Below, one piece after another: positions 36,099-43,918 of a stretch of 64,000 nt of DNA. Position numbers and translations under genes: made by a program. The notes under the pieces were generated by a model. It worked only from the letters and a program-made list of their open reading frames with translations. It was not told the origin of the DNA and searched no databases. The number at the start of each line of letters is the position of its first letter. Position 1 is the first letter of the stretch. This DNA is from Fibrella aestuarina BUZ 2 (GTDB taxonomy: Bacteria; Bacteroidota; Bacteroidia; Cytophagales; Spirosomataceae), in assembly GCF_000331105.1 (NCBI RefSeq), contig NC_020054.1, forward strand, positions 1,415,698 to 1,479,697. Reading direction: 5' to 3'.

Positions 36099-36575
36099 AT
36101 GCTTTCCGACTTTGGTATCATGCTGCTGTTCATTCTGACCGCGTTCGCGTTCATTGTGGGCATATTGCTGTTCGGGAAGCTGCTCCGCCCCGACCACCCC
36201 AACGAGGAGAAACTGACCACCTACGAGTCGGGCGAAGAGCCGGTCGGCAACGCGGGTATTCAGTTTAATCCGCGTTTCTACGTAGTGGCGCTGGTGTTTG
36301 TGCTGTTCGATGTCGAATTGGTTTTCCTGTTTCCGTGGGCGACCGTTTTCGCGCAGCCTACCCTCATTGCCGAGACCGACGGCCTGTGGGGCTGGTTCAC
36401 GCTCACTGAAGTTGTGTTGTTCGTCGTGATTCTGGCCGTTGGACTAGCCTACGCCTGGGCGAAAGGCTATCTGGATTGGGAAAAACCCCAGCCGCAGATC
36501 CCGACCGTTGCGAGCAACGTACCCAGCCAACTCTACGAGCAGATCAACCAGAAGTACAGCGGACGAAAGCCTTGA
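36099..36575 (+). CDS. nuoA: NADH-quinone oxidoreductase subunit A
   Basis: NuoA, 158 residues, a membrane subunit of respiratory complex I. Three transmembrane helices are visible; signature pieces are TTYESGEEPVGNAGIQFNPRFY between the first two helices and VLFDVELVFLFPWA in the second. The C-terminus has about 25 extra residues beyond the usual end (IPTVASNVPSQLYEQINQ), a mild extension. It is alone here, whereas nuoI, J, K and L lie about 23 kb away near the window end and nuoB-H are not present. The nuo genes are therefore split in this genome. Confidence 0.96.
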   Translation: MLSDFGIMLLFILTAFAFIVGILLFGKLLRPDHPNEEKLTTYESGEEPVGNAGIQFNPRFYVVALVFVLFDVELVFLFPWATVFAQPTLIAETDGLWGWFTLTEVVLFVVILAVGLAYAWAKGYLDWEKPQPQIPTVASNVPSQLYEQINQKYSGRKP

Positions 36576-36605
36576 CCAGAAACGCTGGCGCTTGTTGACC
36601 CCAAA

Positions 36606-36653
36606 AAAAAGCCTTCCGGGTACGTAGCAATGGCTACTCCCGGAAGGCTTTTT
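36606..36653 (+). terminator. Rho-independent terminator after nuoA
   Basis: A 15-bp perfect stem (36606-36620 and 36639-36653, AAAAAGCCTTCCGGG) with a short loop, followed by more T, 30 bp after the nuoA stop. The loop side holds a copy of GGTACGT. Confidence 0.85.
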
Positions 36654-36703
36654 ACGTTACTACTCGCTGCTATTGACTCCTTAGGGAAGTGGCGAGGCCA
36701 ACG

Positions 36704-37321
36704 CTAGAAGAACAGAATGCGAATGGTGAACGGACTGCTGCCGTACAACACCTGATCATTGACCGAATTGACTGAATAACTGACGTTGTACAGAAACGAC
36801 AGGTTGGCCGCGAAGAGTCGGCCGATGGGCTGCGAGTAGGTAGCCCCCAGCCAGGTAGCCGTTGATGAACCCGTAGTACGCCCAGCCACGGTCAACTGCC
36901 CCGATGTGCTGAACGACCGCTGATCTAGCTCAACGTGGGCGTACAGGTTCGGCAGAATGTTTGGAATGAACTCATACATGCCGAACAGCCGCCCTGAATA
37001 CTGGTTCAGGTTGCCGCCGTAGAAGTTCTTCCAGTTGGTATACGTGTAGCCCGCGCCAATACCAGCGACAAAATGCTCGGTGACCTGATAGGCCACCACT
37101 GGCGAGACACCAATGCTGAAGGGGTTAAATGAAAGCGCTGAAATGCCGCCCCCATAACGCAGGCGATCTTTAAAGGGCAACGGATTGCCTTCCGGGGTTT
37201 GCGATTTCAGCGGAGCCTGCCCCTGGTCGCGGCGTTCTTCGGGGTCTTCGGTGATCTGACCGAAAGCCACGCTAGACGATAACAAGGCAAAGAGCAGCAA
37301 AAAACGATGGATATGTTTCAT
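36704..37321 (-). CDS. Predicted outer membrane protein
   Basis: A 205-residue exported protein of unknown function. The signal peptide is MKHIHRFLLLFALLSSSVAFGQ; I chose the start at 37321 rather than four residues upstream. After a charged, Gln/Pro-rich stretch (EDPEERRDQGQAPLKSQTPE) come strand-like segments typical of a small barrel: GISALSFNPFSIGVSPVVAY, VAGIGAGYTYTNWKNFYG, YSGRLFGMYEFIP, LYAHVELDQRSF, LGATYSQPIGRLFAANLSFL. It ends with FTIRILFF, a hydrophobic C-terminus as in outer-membrane proteins. Confidence 0.82.
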   Translation of the reverse strand: MKHIHRFLLLFALLSSSVAFGQITEDPEERRDQGQAPLKSQTPEGNPLPFKDRLRYGGGISALSFNPFSIGVSPVVAYQVTEHFVAGIGAGYTYTNWKNFYGGNLNQYSGRLFGMYEFIPNILPNLYAHVELDQRSFSTSGQLTVAGRTTGSSTATWLGATYSQPIGRLFAANLSFLYNVSYSVNSVNDQVLYGSSPFTIRILFF

Positions 37322-37390
37322 GGATTTGTGCAATGGATAAAAAACAGTCTAAATAACGAAACGGGTACTAGCTTTCGCATTAGCAGCCCC

Positions 37391-38014
37391 TTAAAACACG
37401 AACTCTTTCACGTCGGGGTCATTGAGCATGCGCTTGATGCATTTTTCATGCGCTTTTTCGGGGCCCGACACCTTCCAGCGCCCGATCATCTGCGTACCAA
37501 TACGCTGTTGAGGGCCCCGGCGTGGCGACAGCCCGCAATCAATAAACGCCTGCTCGTATTTGTTCAGCGTCTTGTTCTGGTAGGTCGTTACGACTTTGTA
37601 TTCGCGGGTCTGGTTAAGGCGCGTGATGGTGTACGACAACCTGGCCAGCAGCAGCAACGACCCCATGATGATGCCGAAGCCAGCCAGCGCAATGTCGTAA
37701 TGGCCGGAGCCGATACTCATGCCGAGGGCCGATACCGCCCAGACGGTGGCGGCCGTAGTAAGGCCTTTCACGCGGCTTTCTTCTTTGTAGATGATGCCCG
37801 CGCCCAGAAAGCCGATGCCATTCACGATGTTGGCCGCAATGCGGTCGCCCCCGAGCCGCGTAGAGAGCATGGTAAACAGCGTGGCACCCACGCAGATCAT
37901 GATCATGGTGCGGAAACCCGTGGCTTTCGAGCGGTACTCGCGCTCGGCACCGATCAGCCCCCCTGCGGCGAGGGCGAGCAACAAACGATAGAGATCTTCC
38001 AGGTAAAAATTCAT
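37391..38014 (-). CDS. MgtC/SapB family membrane protein
   Basis: A 207-residue MgtC/SapB family inner-membrane protein. The start MNFYLEDLYRLLLALAAGGLIG gives the first helix; GAEREYRSKATGFRTMIMICVGATLFTML is the conserved family block. GIGFLGAGIIYKEESRVKGLTTAATVWAVSALGM is the second. Five helices are predicted and a cytosolic C-terminal ACT-like segment follows. MgtC proteins inhibit F-type ATP synthase or act in magnesium adaptation; the role here is unknown. Its start overlaps the stop of the upstream enoyl-reductase gene by 4 bp (ATGA), so translation is likely coupled. Confidence 0.92.
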   Translation of the reverse strand: MNFYLEDLYRLLLALAAGGLIGAEREYRSKATGFRTMIMICVGATLFTMLSTRLGGDRIAANIVNGIGFLGAGIIYKEESRVKGLTTAATVWAVSALGMSIGSGHYDIALAGFGIIMGSLLLLARLSYTITRLNQTREYKVVTTYQNKTLNKYEQAFIDCGLSPRRGPQQRIGTQMIGRWKVSGPEKAHEKCIKRMLNDPDVKEFVF

Positions 38015-39072
38015 GCCATCGAAAAAGCGGAAACGCCGTAAATGGCTAACACCAGATCAGACCCAAAAAGTCCGGCGGGGGTTTGAAAGCCAGGTTTAGC
38101 CTGCCCCTGTACTACGTTTCGGACAATCGTCAGCGCGGCCAGCGCCGTCAGTTCATAACCGTCGGGGCCGGTCAGGCGAGCCGTTACGGTTTGGCCGGCG
38201 GCGTTGCCTACCCGGCCCCAGACCTGCGTTTTGGCGCGGCTGCGTTTGGCTTCGTCGGGTCCCGTAACACGCTGGGTGATCTGCCCCTGAATCAACCGAC
38301 GTACCCAGCCCTGCCGCAGCAGCCAGCCCAGGTAATTGCCCGCCCGCGCCAGCCGGATCGCCGTTGGGTCGGCGGCCATAAACGTCTCGATGTTGGGAAT
38401 GCCGGTGGTGTAATAGGCCGTCGACACGTCGCCCCACGGAATGCTCATGCAGGGCAGGGTTTGGCCGTTGGCGAACGTCACGTCGAGCACCCGATGGGCA
38501 TAAGGCACAGCTTTGAGCTTGCCCTGCTCGCGCACCAACCCGCCCGTGCCGAGGTTATCGGCGGCCGTTTGCGCTGTACCGTGGGACACACTTCCGCCTT
38601 CGTTGGCAAAGGCTAGTTGCAGGTACGTGGCATCGGGTAGGCGGTCGTACAGGAACCGCGCCATGCAGTCAGTCGGGACCACGTCGAACCCCACGCCCGA
38701 CATCAGCATAACGCCCTTTGCTTTGGCCTGGGCATCGAGGGACGCCCCCTGCTCAAAGACCGCCACTTCGCCGGTGATGTCGAGGTAATGAACGCCATTG
38801 CGCAAACAGGCCTGCTGCATGGGCATGGCCGTTTTTGAGAAAGGCCCGGCGCAGTGCAACACCACCGGCACATCGCGCATGGCGTTGTTGAGGGCGATGG
38901 CGTTGGTCAGGTCGGCCACGCGGTAGGAGAGGCCAAATTCGCTGCCCAGCGCCCGCAGTTTGGTCTCGTCGCGCCCGCACAAAATGGGCTTGAGACCAAA
39001 CGGGGTCACTTTTTCCAGAATCAGGCGGGCGGTGTAGCCCGTGGCTCCGTAGAGCAGAAACGCGTTGTCCAT
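38011..39072 (-). CDS. Saccharopine dehydrogenase-like / trans-acting enoyl reductase family protein
   Basis: A 353-residue NAD(P)-binding protein with an N-terminal Rossmann motif (LLYGATGYTARLILEKV) typical of the saccharopine dehydrogenase-like family that includes mycobacterial trans-acting enoyl reductase. Other conserved parts are VVLHCAGPFSKTAMPMQQACLRNGVHYLDITGE, GVGFDVVPTDCMARFL and GLLRQGWVRRLIQ-type C-terminal text. The start at 39072 is an ATG; a GTG two codons up is possible. Substrate is unknown. It is translationally coupled to the MgtC gene through an ATGA overlap. Confidence 0.88.
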   Translation of the reverse strand: MDNAFLLYGATGYTARLILEKVTPFGLKPILCGRDETKLRALGSEFGLSYRVADLTNAIALNNAMRDVPVVLHCAGPFSKTAMPMQQACLRNGVHYLDITGEVAVFEQGASLDAQAKAKGVMLMSGVGFDVVPTDCMARFLYDRLPDATYLQLAFANEGGSVSHGTAQTAADNLGTGGLVREQGKLKAVPYAHRVLDVTFANGQTLPCMSIPWGDVSTAYYTTGIPNIETFMAADPTAIRLARAGNYLGWLLRQGWVRRLIQGQITQRVTGPDEAKRSRAKTQVWGRVGNAAGQTVTARLTGPDGYELTALAALTIVRNVVQGQAKPGFQTPAGLFGSDLVLAIYGVSAFSMA

Positions 39073-39105
39073 AAGCACCGCAGGATGAAAATTCGGTGCA
39101 AGGTA

Positions 39106-39549
39106 TCAGTTCCGGCTCAACCAGCTAAATACCGCCGCCGTAACCAGCCCACCCACCGCATACCAGGTGATCGTCAGTGCGGCCGTGGTGGCGGTGTGCC
39201 GAACGGGTTCGTCGCCCAGCCCCAGCGGCTCGGCCAGCGTAACGGCCCCGGCTCCCGCCAACGTACCCAGCACAGCGCCCATCGGCAGCGCCGCTTTGGG
39301 TGATACGGTGCCAATCAGACTGTAATACAGGGCGTTAGAAGTAAGGTCGCCCGCCAGCGCGGCAGCGTAGAGCGACTTGCCCGTGGGCGTGGGTACGTTG
39401 GCCGCTTTGGTTAGCTTGATGATACCGCGTTTACCCAGCTTATCCACGCGGGGCGCTTCGGGCGTAAACTGCCGGACGGTTTCGTGCAGGGCATTGAGGG
39501 CAACGGCCCCCGCCAGGCCACTCAGCAGGGCATTCGAGAAAGTAGTCAT
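39106..39549 (-). CDS. Hypothetical membrane protein
   Basis: A 147-residue protein with about four hydrophobic segments (NALLSGLAGAVALNALHETV, SLYAAALAGDLTSNALYYSL, PMGAVLGTLAGAGAVTLAEP and ITWYAVGGLVTAAVFSWL). I do not recognise its family. It is the first gene of a minus-strand run with the reductase and MgtC genes, 33 bp before the reductase start, so co-transcription is possible. The residues between helices 1 and 2 are positively charged (VDKLGKRGIIKLTKAANVP), suggesting a cytosolic loop. Confidence 0.75.
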   Translation of the reverse strand: MTTFSNALLSGLAGAVALNALHETVRQFTPEAPRVDKLGKRGIIKLTKAANVPTPTGKSLYAAALAGDLTSNALYYSLIGTVSPKAALPMGAVLGTLAGAGAVTLAEPLGLGDEPVRHTATTAALTITWYAVGGLVTAAVFSWLSRN

Positions 39550-39643
39550 ATCAGTACGTATGCTTTTCGCTATAACTTGTTTGCGCCGGAAGTGGCTGTT
39601 TTGCTTAGGCTAGCCCGCCCGCCGTCGTCTACCATCCCGACTC

Positions 39644-40609
39644 ATGGCTCATCGCTCCTTTTCCCGCCGTCAGGCGCTTGCTACCCTTGGCACTGCCGCT
39701 CTTGGCACCCCCGCTCTTGCTCGCTCAGGTACGTTGCCCGCCGTGGCTACTTCCCCTTTCGCGCCGTCGCTGGCGCCCAAAGCGCCCTTTACGCTCTGCC
39801 TCAATATGAGCACGATCATGGGGCATAAGCTGGGGTTTGCCCGCGAACTCGAAACGGCCGCTAAAGCGGGTTTTGAGTCGGTCGAAATCTGGGTGAACAG
39901 CTTGCAGGAATTCCTGAAGACGAATTCGCCATCCCAAGCCCGGTTGCGCCTTACCGATTTGGGGCTGACGGCCGAAAACGCCATTGGCTTTGCACCCTGG
40001 ATTGTCGATGATACTGCCGCCCGCCAGAAAGGCCTCGATCAGATGAAGCGGGAAATGGAACAACTGGCGCAGATCGGCTGCAAGCGGGTAGCGGCCCCGC
40101 CGGTAGGTGCTCAAACGCCCGACGCCCCCCTGCTCGATCTGCACCGGGTGGCCGAACGCTACCACGCCCTGCTCGAACTGGGCAAGCAGATGGGCGTAAC
40201 GCCTCAACTCGAACTGTGGGGCTTTGCCAAAAACCTCAACCGGCTCTCCGACGTGCTGTTTGTGGCTGCTGAAGCGAACCACCCCAACGCCCGGCTGCTG
40301 CTCGACATCTATCACCTTTACAAAGGCGGCTCGGGCCTGACGGCTCTGCCCCTGGTGGGCAAACCGGCCGTCGAGGTGTTTCACGTCAACGATTATCCGG
40401 CCACGCTCACGCCCGCTCAGATTACCGATGCCGACCGCGTTTTTCCCGGCGACGGCGTAGCGCCCATCCGCGACGCGCTGGCGATGATCAAAAACCCCGA
40501 CCGGCCCGTGGTGCTCTCGCTCGAAGTTTTCAACAAAGGCTATTACGCCCAGCCCGCCGACGTAGTTGCTAAAACGGCCTACCAGAAAATGCGCGCGCTG
40601 ATTAGCTGA
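39644..40609 (+). CDS. Sugar phosphate isomerase/epimerase family protein, Tat-type signal
   Basis: A 321-residue TIM-barrel protein of the AP endonuclease/xylose isomerase family (PF01261). The N-terminus MAHRSFSRRQALATLGTAAL has an SRRQ twin-arginine motif and a hydrophobic run ending in PALA, pointing to Tat export. Barrel pieces include FESVEIWVNSLQEFLK, RVAAPPVGAQTPDAPL, GVTPQLELWGFAKNL, LLLDIYHLYKGGSG and FHVNDYPATLTPAQITDAD, with metal ligands Glu, Asp and His in the expected strands. Substrate is unknown, possibly a sugar lactone or inositol derivative. It is upstream of pdxJ but separated by a repeat. Confidence 0.9.
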   Translation: MAHRSFSRRQALATLGTAALGTPALARSGTLPAVATSPFAPSLAPKAPFTLCLNMSTIMGHKLGFARELETAAKAGFESVEIWVNSLQEFLKTNSPSQARLRLTDLGLTAENAIGFAPWIVDDTAARQKGLDQMKREMEQLAQIGCKRVAAPPVGAQTPDAPLLDLHRVAERYHALLELGKQMGVTPQLELWGFAKNLNRLSDVLFVAAEANHPNARLLLDIYHLYKGGSGLTALPLVGKPAVEVFHVNDYPATLTPAQITDADRVFPGDGVAPIRDALAMIKNPDRPVVLSLEVFNKGYYAQPADVVAKTAYQKMRALIS

Positions 40610-40611
40610 TG

Positions 40612-40720
40612 AATGGATAGTGGATAATGCACAATGAATGATGTGTAGTGGGGACGATGATAGCATGAGGATAACGGCGTAGAACCATTGTACATCGTTC
40701 ATTGTACATTGTACATTACC
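40612..40720. repeat. Imperfect inverted repeat of the 'GGATAATGCACAATG' type
   Basis: Left text near 40622-40651 and right text near 40685-40720 pair imperfectly (ATTGTACATCGTTCATTGTA). The words match the repeat at 17487-17559. It separates the isomerase gene from pdxJ. Confidence 0.5.
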
Positions 40721-40731
40721 CTTTTTGCATT

Positions 40732-41454
40732 ATGACCCGCTTATCCGTCAACATCAACAAAATCGCCACGATTCGTAACGCCCGCGGCGGCAACAACCCC
40801 AATCTGGTGCAGGTCGCGCTGGATTGTGAACGGTTTGGGGCACAGGGCATCACCGTGCACCCGCGCCCCGACGAACGCCACATCCGATATCAGGATGTGC
40901 TCGATCTACACGCGGTCGTCACGACGGAGTTCAACATCGAAGGCAACCCCGATGAACGGTTCATCGAACTGGTCAAACGGGTAAAACCCGCGCAGGTAAC
41001 CCTTGTGCCTGACGCCCCCGACGCCATCACGTCCAATGCCGGCTGGGACACCATTCGCCACGCCGATCACCTGCGGCGCCTCATCGACACGTTCAAGGAA
41101 GACGGTATTCGGGTGTCGATTTTCGTGGATGCCGACGAACGGATGGTGGAAGGCGCCAAAGCTGTCGGGACCGACCGCATCGAACTCTACACCGAGCCCT
41201 ACGCGACCCAGTATCCGTCCGATCGCGAAGCAGCCGTTGCACCCTTTGTGCAGGCGGCCCGGAAGGTGCAGGAATTGGGGTTGGGTCTCAACGCGGGCCA
41301 TGACCTAAGTCTGGAAAACCTCCGTTTCTTCGCCAGCAACGTACCTGGCCTGCTGGAAGTATCGATCGGGCACGCCCTCATCTGCGACGCGCTTTATTTC
41401 GGCCTGGAAAATACCATTCAGCTTTACCGGCGTGAATTAACGACTGCGGAATAA
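40732..41454 (+). CDS. pdxJ: Pyridoxine 5'-phosphate synthase PdxJ
   Basis: PdxJ, 240 residues, which condenses 1-deoxyxylulose 5-phosphate with aminoacetone 3-phosphate to form pyridoxine 5'-phosphate. The ATG at 40732 gives [20 protein letters not shown], the first strand of the TIM barrel. Conserved blocks are [28 protein letters not shown] (active-site His and Arg), [38 protein letters not shown] and [16 protein letters not shown] with the catalytic glutamate/histidine set. Its stop overlaps the mnmH start by one base (TAATG), so the two genes are coupled. Confidence 0.96.
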   Translation: MTRLSVNINKIATIRNARGGNNPNLVQVALDCERFGAQGITVHPRPDERHIRYQDVLDLHAVVTTEFNIEGNPDERFIELVKRVKPAQVTLVPDAPDAITSNAGWDTIRHADHLRRLIDTFKEDGIRVSIFVDADERMVEGAKAVGTDRIELYTEPYATQYPSDREAAVAPFVQAARKVQELGLGLNAGHDLSLENLRFFASNVPGLLEVSIGHALICDALYFGLENTIQLYRRELTTAE

Positions 41455-42497
41455 TGCCACTTGCTGTCGACGACTTCCTGAATCAGGGCCAGACACTGCC
41501 CGTGCTCGACGTACGTTCGCCGGGGGAGTTCGCCCACGCCCACATACCCGGTGCCGTAAACATGCCCCTGTTCGACAACGCCGAACGGGCCGAAATCGGC
41601 ACCATCTACAAACAGGTGGGGCGCGATGCCGCCGTGTTGCGCGGGCTGGAACTGGTGGGTCCCAAAATGGCTGATTTCGTGCGGCAGGCGCAGGCCCTTA
41701 ACCCGGCCGGGCGCGAGGTACTGGTGCATTGCTGGCGCGGTGGCATGCGATCGGGCTCGATGGCCTGGCTGCTCAACACGGCGGGGATTCGGGCGCAGAC
41801 GCTGGAAGGAGGCTACAAAGCCTACCGCAACACCGTACTGACCGGTCTGGCGCAGCCGAGGCAGGTGCTGGTGTTGGGCGGAAAAACGGGTTCGGGCAAA
41901 ACCGACGTGCTGAAACAACTGGCCGCGCTGGGCGAACAGGTGATTGATCTGGAAGGGCTGGCGCACCACAAGGGGTCATCTTACGGGGCCATTGGCCAAC
42001 TACCCCAACCGTCGACGGAGCAATACGAGAATCGGGTATTCGACCACTACCGCCACCTCGATCCGACGAAGCGGGTGTGGATCGAAGATGAAAGTCGTAG
42101 TGTGGGCAAATGCTTCGTGCCGATGTCGCTCTGGCAGCAGATGCAGACGGCTCCGGTCGCGTTTATCGACGTACCCAGAGCCGTGCGCGTGGAGCGACTG
42201 GTGCGCGAATACACGGGTATCGACCACACGCTGCTGGTCGAAGCGACCGAACGGATTCGGAAGCGGCTGGGCGGGCAGGCTTACAAAGACGCCATCGACG
42301 CCTTGAATCGGGGCGATTACGCCACCGTGGCCGACCTCACGCTTAACTACTACGACAAGGCCTATTTGCATAGCCTTAATCAGCGCGACAAAAGCAGTGT
42401 TTCGCCCATACCTATCGCCACCGACGATCCCACCCAAACTGCCCAGAAATTAATCGCCTGGGCTGATGCGAACGTACCTAACGGAGTGTTTCCGTAA
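41454..42497 (+). CDS. mnmH: tRNA 2-selenouridine synthase MnmH (SelU)
   Basis: MnmH, 347 residues, replaces the sulfur of 2-thiouridine at the wobble position of some tRNAs with selenium through a geranylated intermediate. The N-terminal rhodanese domain (VLDVRSPGEFAHAHIPGAVNMP) carries the catalytic Cys93 in HCWRGGMRS. A P-loop (GGKTGSGKT, residues 142-150) starts the C-terminal nucleotide-binding domain. The enzyme needs selenophosphate from SelD, which is not in this window. The gene is one-base overlapped with pdxJ, an odd pairing of vitamin B6 synthesis and tRNA modification that may only reflect a compact operon. Confidence 0.94.
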   Translation: MPLAVDDFLNQGQTLPVLDVRSPGEFAHAHIPGAVNMPLFDNAERAEIGTIYKQVGRDAAVLRGLELVGPKMADFVRQAQALNPAGREVLVHCWRGGMRSGSMAWLLNTAGIRAQTLEGGYKAYRNTVLTGLAQPRQVLVLGGKTGSGKTDVLKQLAALGEQVIDLEGLAHHKGSSYGAIGQLPQPSTEQYENRVFDHYRHLDPTKRVWIEDESRSVGKCFVPMSLWQQMQTAPVAFIDVPRAVRVERLVREYTGIDHTLLVEATERIRKRLGGQAYKDAIDALNRGDYATVADLTLNYYDKAYLHSLNQRDKSSVSPIPIATDDPTQTAQKLIAWADANVPNGVFP

Positions 42498-42517
42498 GCC
42501 TTGAAACTCTTTCCAAT

Positions 42518-42553
42518 GCAAGAGGTCCCCGGTGGTTGCCAGGGACCTCTTGC
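42518..42553. terminator. Hairpin between mnmH and susD
   Basis: A perfect 12-bp inverted repeat (42518-42529 and 42542-42553) lies between convergent genes. It fits a shared terminator. Confidence 0.65.
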
Positions 42554-42574
42554 GTATCAATCCAACGCTAAAAA

Positions 42575-43906
42575 CTAGTTGGCCGGGTCGGCGGGGGTGC
42601 TGGTATTGTTGTCGCGCTCGACGCGGGGATACGGCATGAAATTTCGGTTGCGTTCGCTACCCGTAGCCCCCGGCCCTGGGCGTCCAAACCGACGGTTGTC
42701 TTCCAGGCGGAATCCTTGATACGCCAGCTCGACGTTCCGGTTCCGCAGGATTTCGAGTAGCACGGCGTCGGCTGTCTGGGCACCCGAATAGGCCGGTAAC
42801 CCGGCGCCGACATTGAAGGCATCCTGGGCGGCGGTCTTAGTCAGCACTTTGTTCAGTTGCGCAACGGCGTTACCTAAATCATTCTTACGGGCGTAAGCTT
42901 CGGCCTGAATCAGGAGCATTTCACCGGGCAGGTAGACCGGAACGGCGGTGCCGTTGGCGGTGTAAAAGCCCGTGCCGAGGTTCAGCGTCGAAACGGGCGT
43001 TTGCCGGATGTACACGGCCAGCCGTTTGTCGCCTGCTGCCGGCGCCAAAGCCCCCGATAGGCCCAGCACACTGTTGGTCGGTTCGATTACGTTGACGTTA
43101 CCGAAGGCCGTGAAAAACACCGGGTTGCGGTTGGTATCGTCGAAATTGAAGACCGATCGCTTGGTCAGGTCGACCTTGGCGGCGGCGGCAATGGCTTTGT
43201 CGTAGTCACCGGCCAGCAGGCTGTAGCGGGCAATCAAGGCCTGTAGTGTATTGGGAATGTCGATACCGGCCACGATTTTGCTCGAAAAATTGGCCGAAAC
43301 CGGTGCCGAGGTTACCTGCGCAGCGGCGGCCTCCAGCCCACTGACAGCCTCCCGAAACACCTGCACCCGATCAACGAACGGCGCATTGTCGCCCACCTGC
43401 ACCGGCACAGACTGGTAGAACTGCGCCAACGTACCCAGCGACAAGGCCCGGAAGATGGCGGCGTAGGCCTGAATGCCGCTTTTCGTGCCGGCGTCGCCCA
43501 CCACGCCCAGGTTGCTCAGCACCAGGTTGGCGTTGGCCTTCACTAGATTACACTGCGTCCAGAGCGTGCGCAGCACCCCGTTCGTGTTGTTGATGTTGGC
43601 CTGTCCCTGGCTCAGGGCCAGTTCTTCCGAGTTACCGGCGTTTTTCACGAGCAATTCGTTCGTCGTCAGGCCACCGGCGGCCATCGCCGTGTAAATCACG
43701 CTGGCCGCGCCCCCCGTCGAGTACCGGTACTGAAGCGCATTGCAGACCGTGATGAGGCCATCGGCTGAGCCGGTAACCTGCGGTTGGACGGCGGCGCTGG
43801 GGTTCAGGTACGTTTGCTGGCAGCCGCTAACGCCCAGCAGGAAAGCTGTGGTGGAAGCTATGGTGAAAGCCCCGTTGAGCGAGCGAAGAAAGGAAGATCG
43901 TTTCAT
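42575..43906 (-). CDS. RagB/SusD family outer-membrane nutrient-uptake lipoprotein
   Basis: A 443-residue SusD/RagB protein, a surface lipoprotein that caps a SusC porin and binds glycans or peptides. Signal peptide with lipobox VSGC (Cys29) and CQQTYLNPSAAVQP. Helical pairs include VIYTAMAAGGLTTNELLVKN, then IQAYAAIFRALSLGTLAQFYQ and LLEILRNRNVELAYQGFRLEDNRRF near the end. It is somewhat short for SusD (usually 500-600). It is 12 bp downstream of susC. No glycoside hydrolase, sulfatase or regulator lies near, so the substrate is unknown. Confidence 0.92.
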   Translation of the reverse strand: MKRSSFLRSLNGAFTIASTTAFLLGVSGCQQTYLNPSAAVQPQVTGSADGLITVCNALQYRYSTGGAASVIYTAMAAGGLTTNELLVKNAGNSEELALSQGQANINNTNGVLRTLWTQCNLVKANANLVLSNLGVVGDAGTKSGIQAYAAIFRALSLGTLAQFYQSVPVQVGDNAPFVDRVQVFREAVSGLEAAAAQVTSAPVSANFSSKIVAGIDIPNTLQALIARYSLLAGDYDKAIAAAAKVDLTKRSVFNFDDTNRNPVFFTAFGNVNVIEPTNSVLGLSGALAPAAGDKRLAVYIRQTPVSTLNLGTGFYTANGTAVPVYLPGEMLLIQAEAYARKNDLGNAVAQLNKVLTKTAAQDAFNVGAGLPAYSGAQTADAVLLEILRNRNVELAYQGFRLEDNRRFGRPGPGATGSERNRNFMPYPRVERDNNTSTPADPAN

Positions 43907-43918
43907 GATGTCTTGGGG

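Noticed and set aside
37307..38041. 244-codon plus-strand frame opposite the MgtC gene
   Set aside because: Shadow of the MgtC gene; the MgtC frame has clear membrane helices and family motifs.
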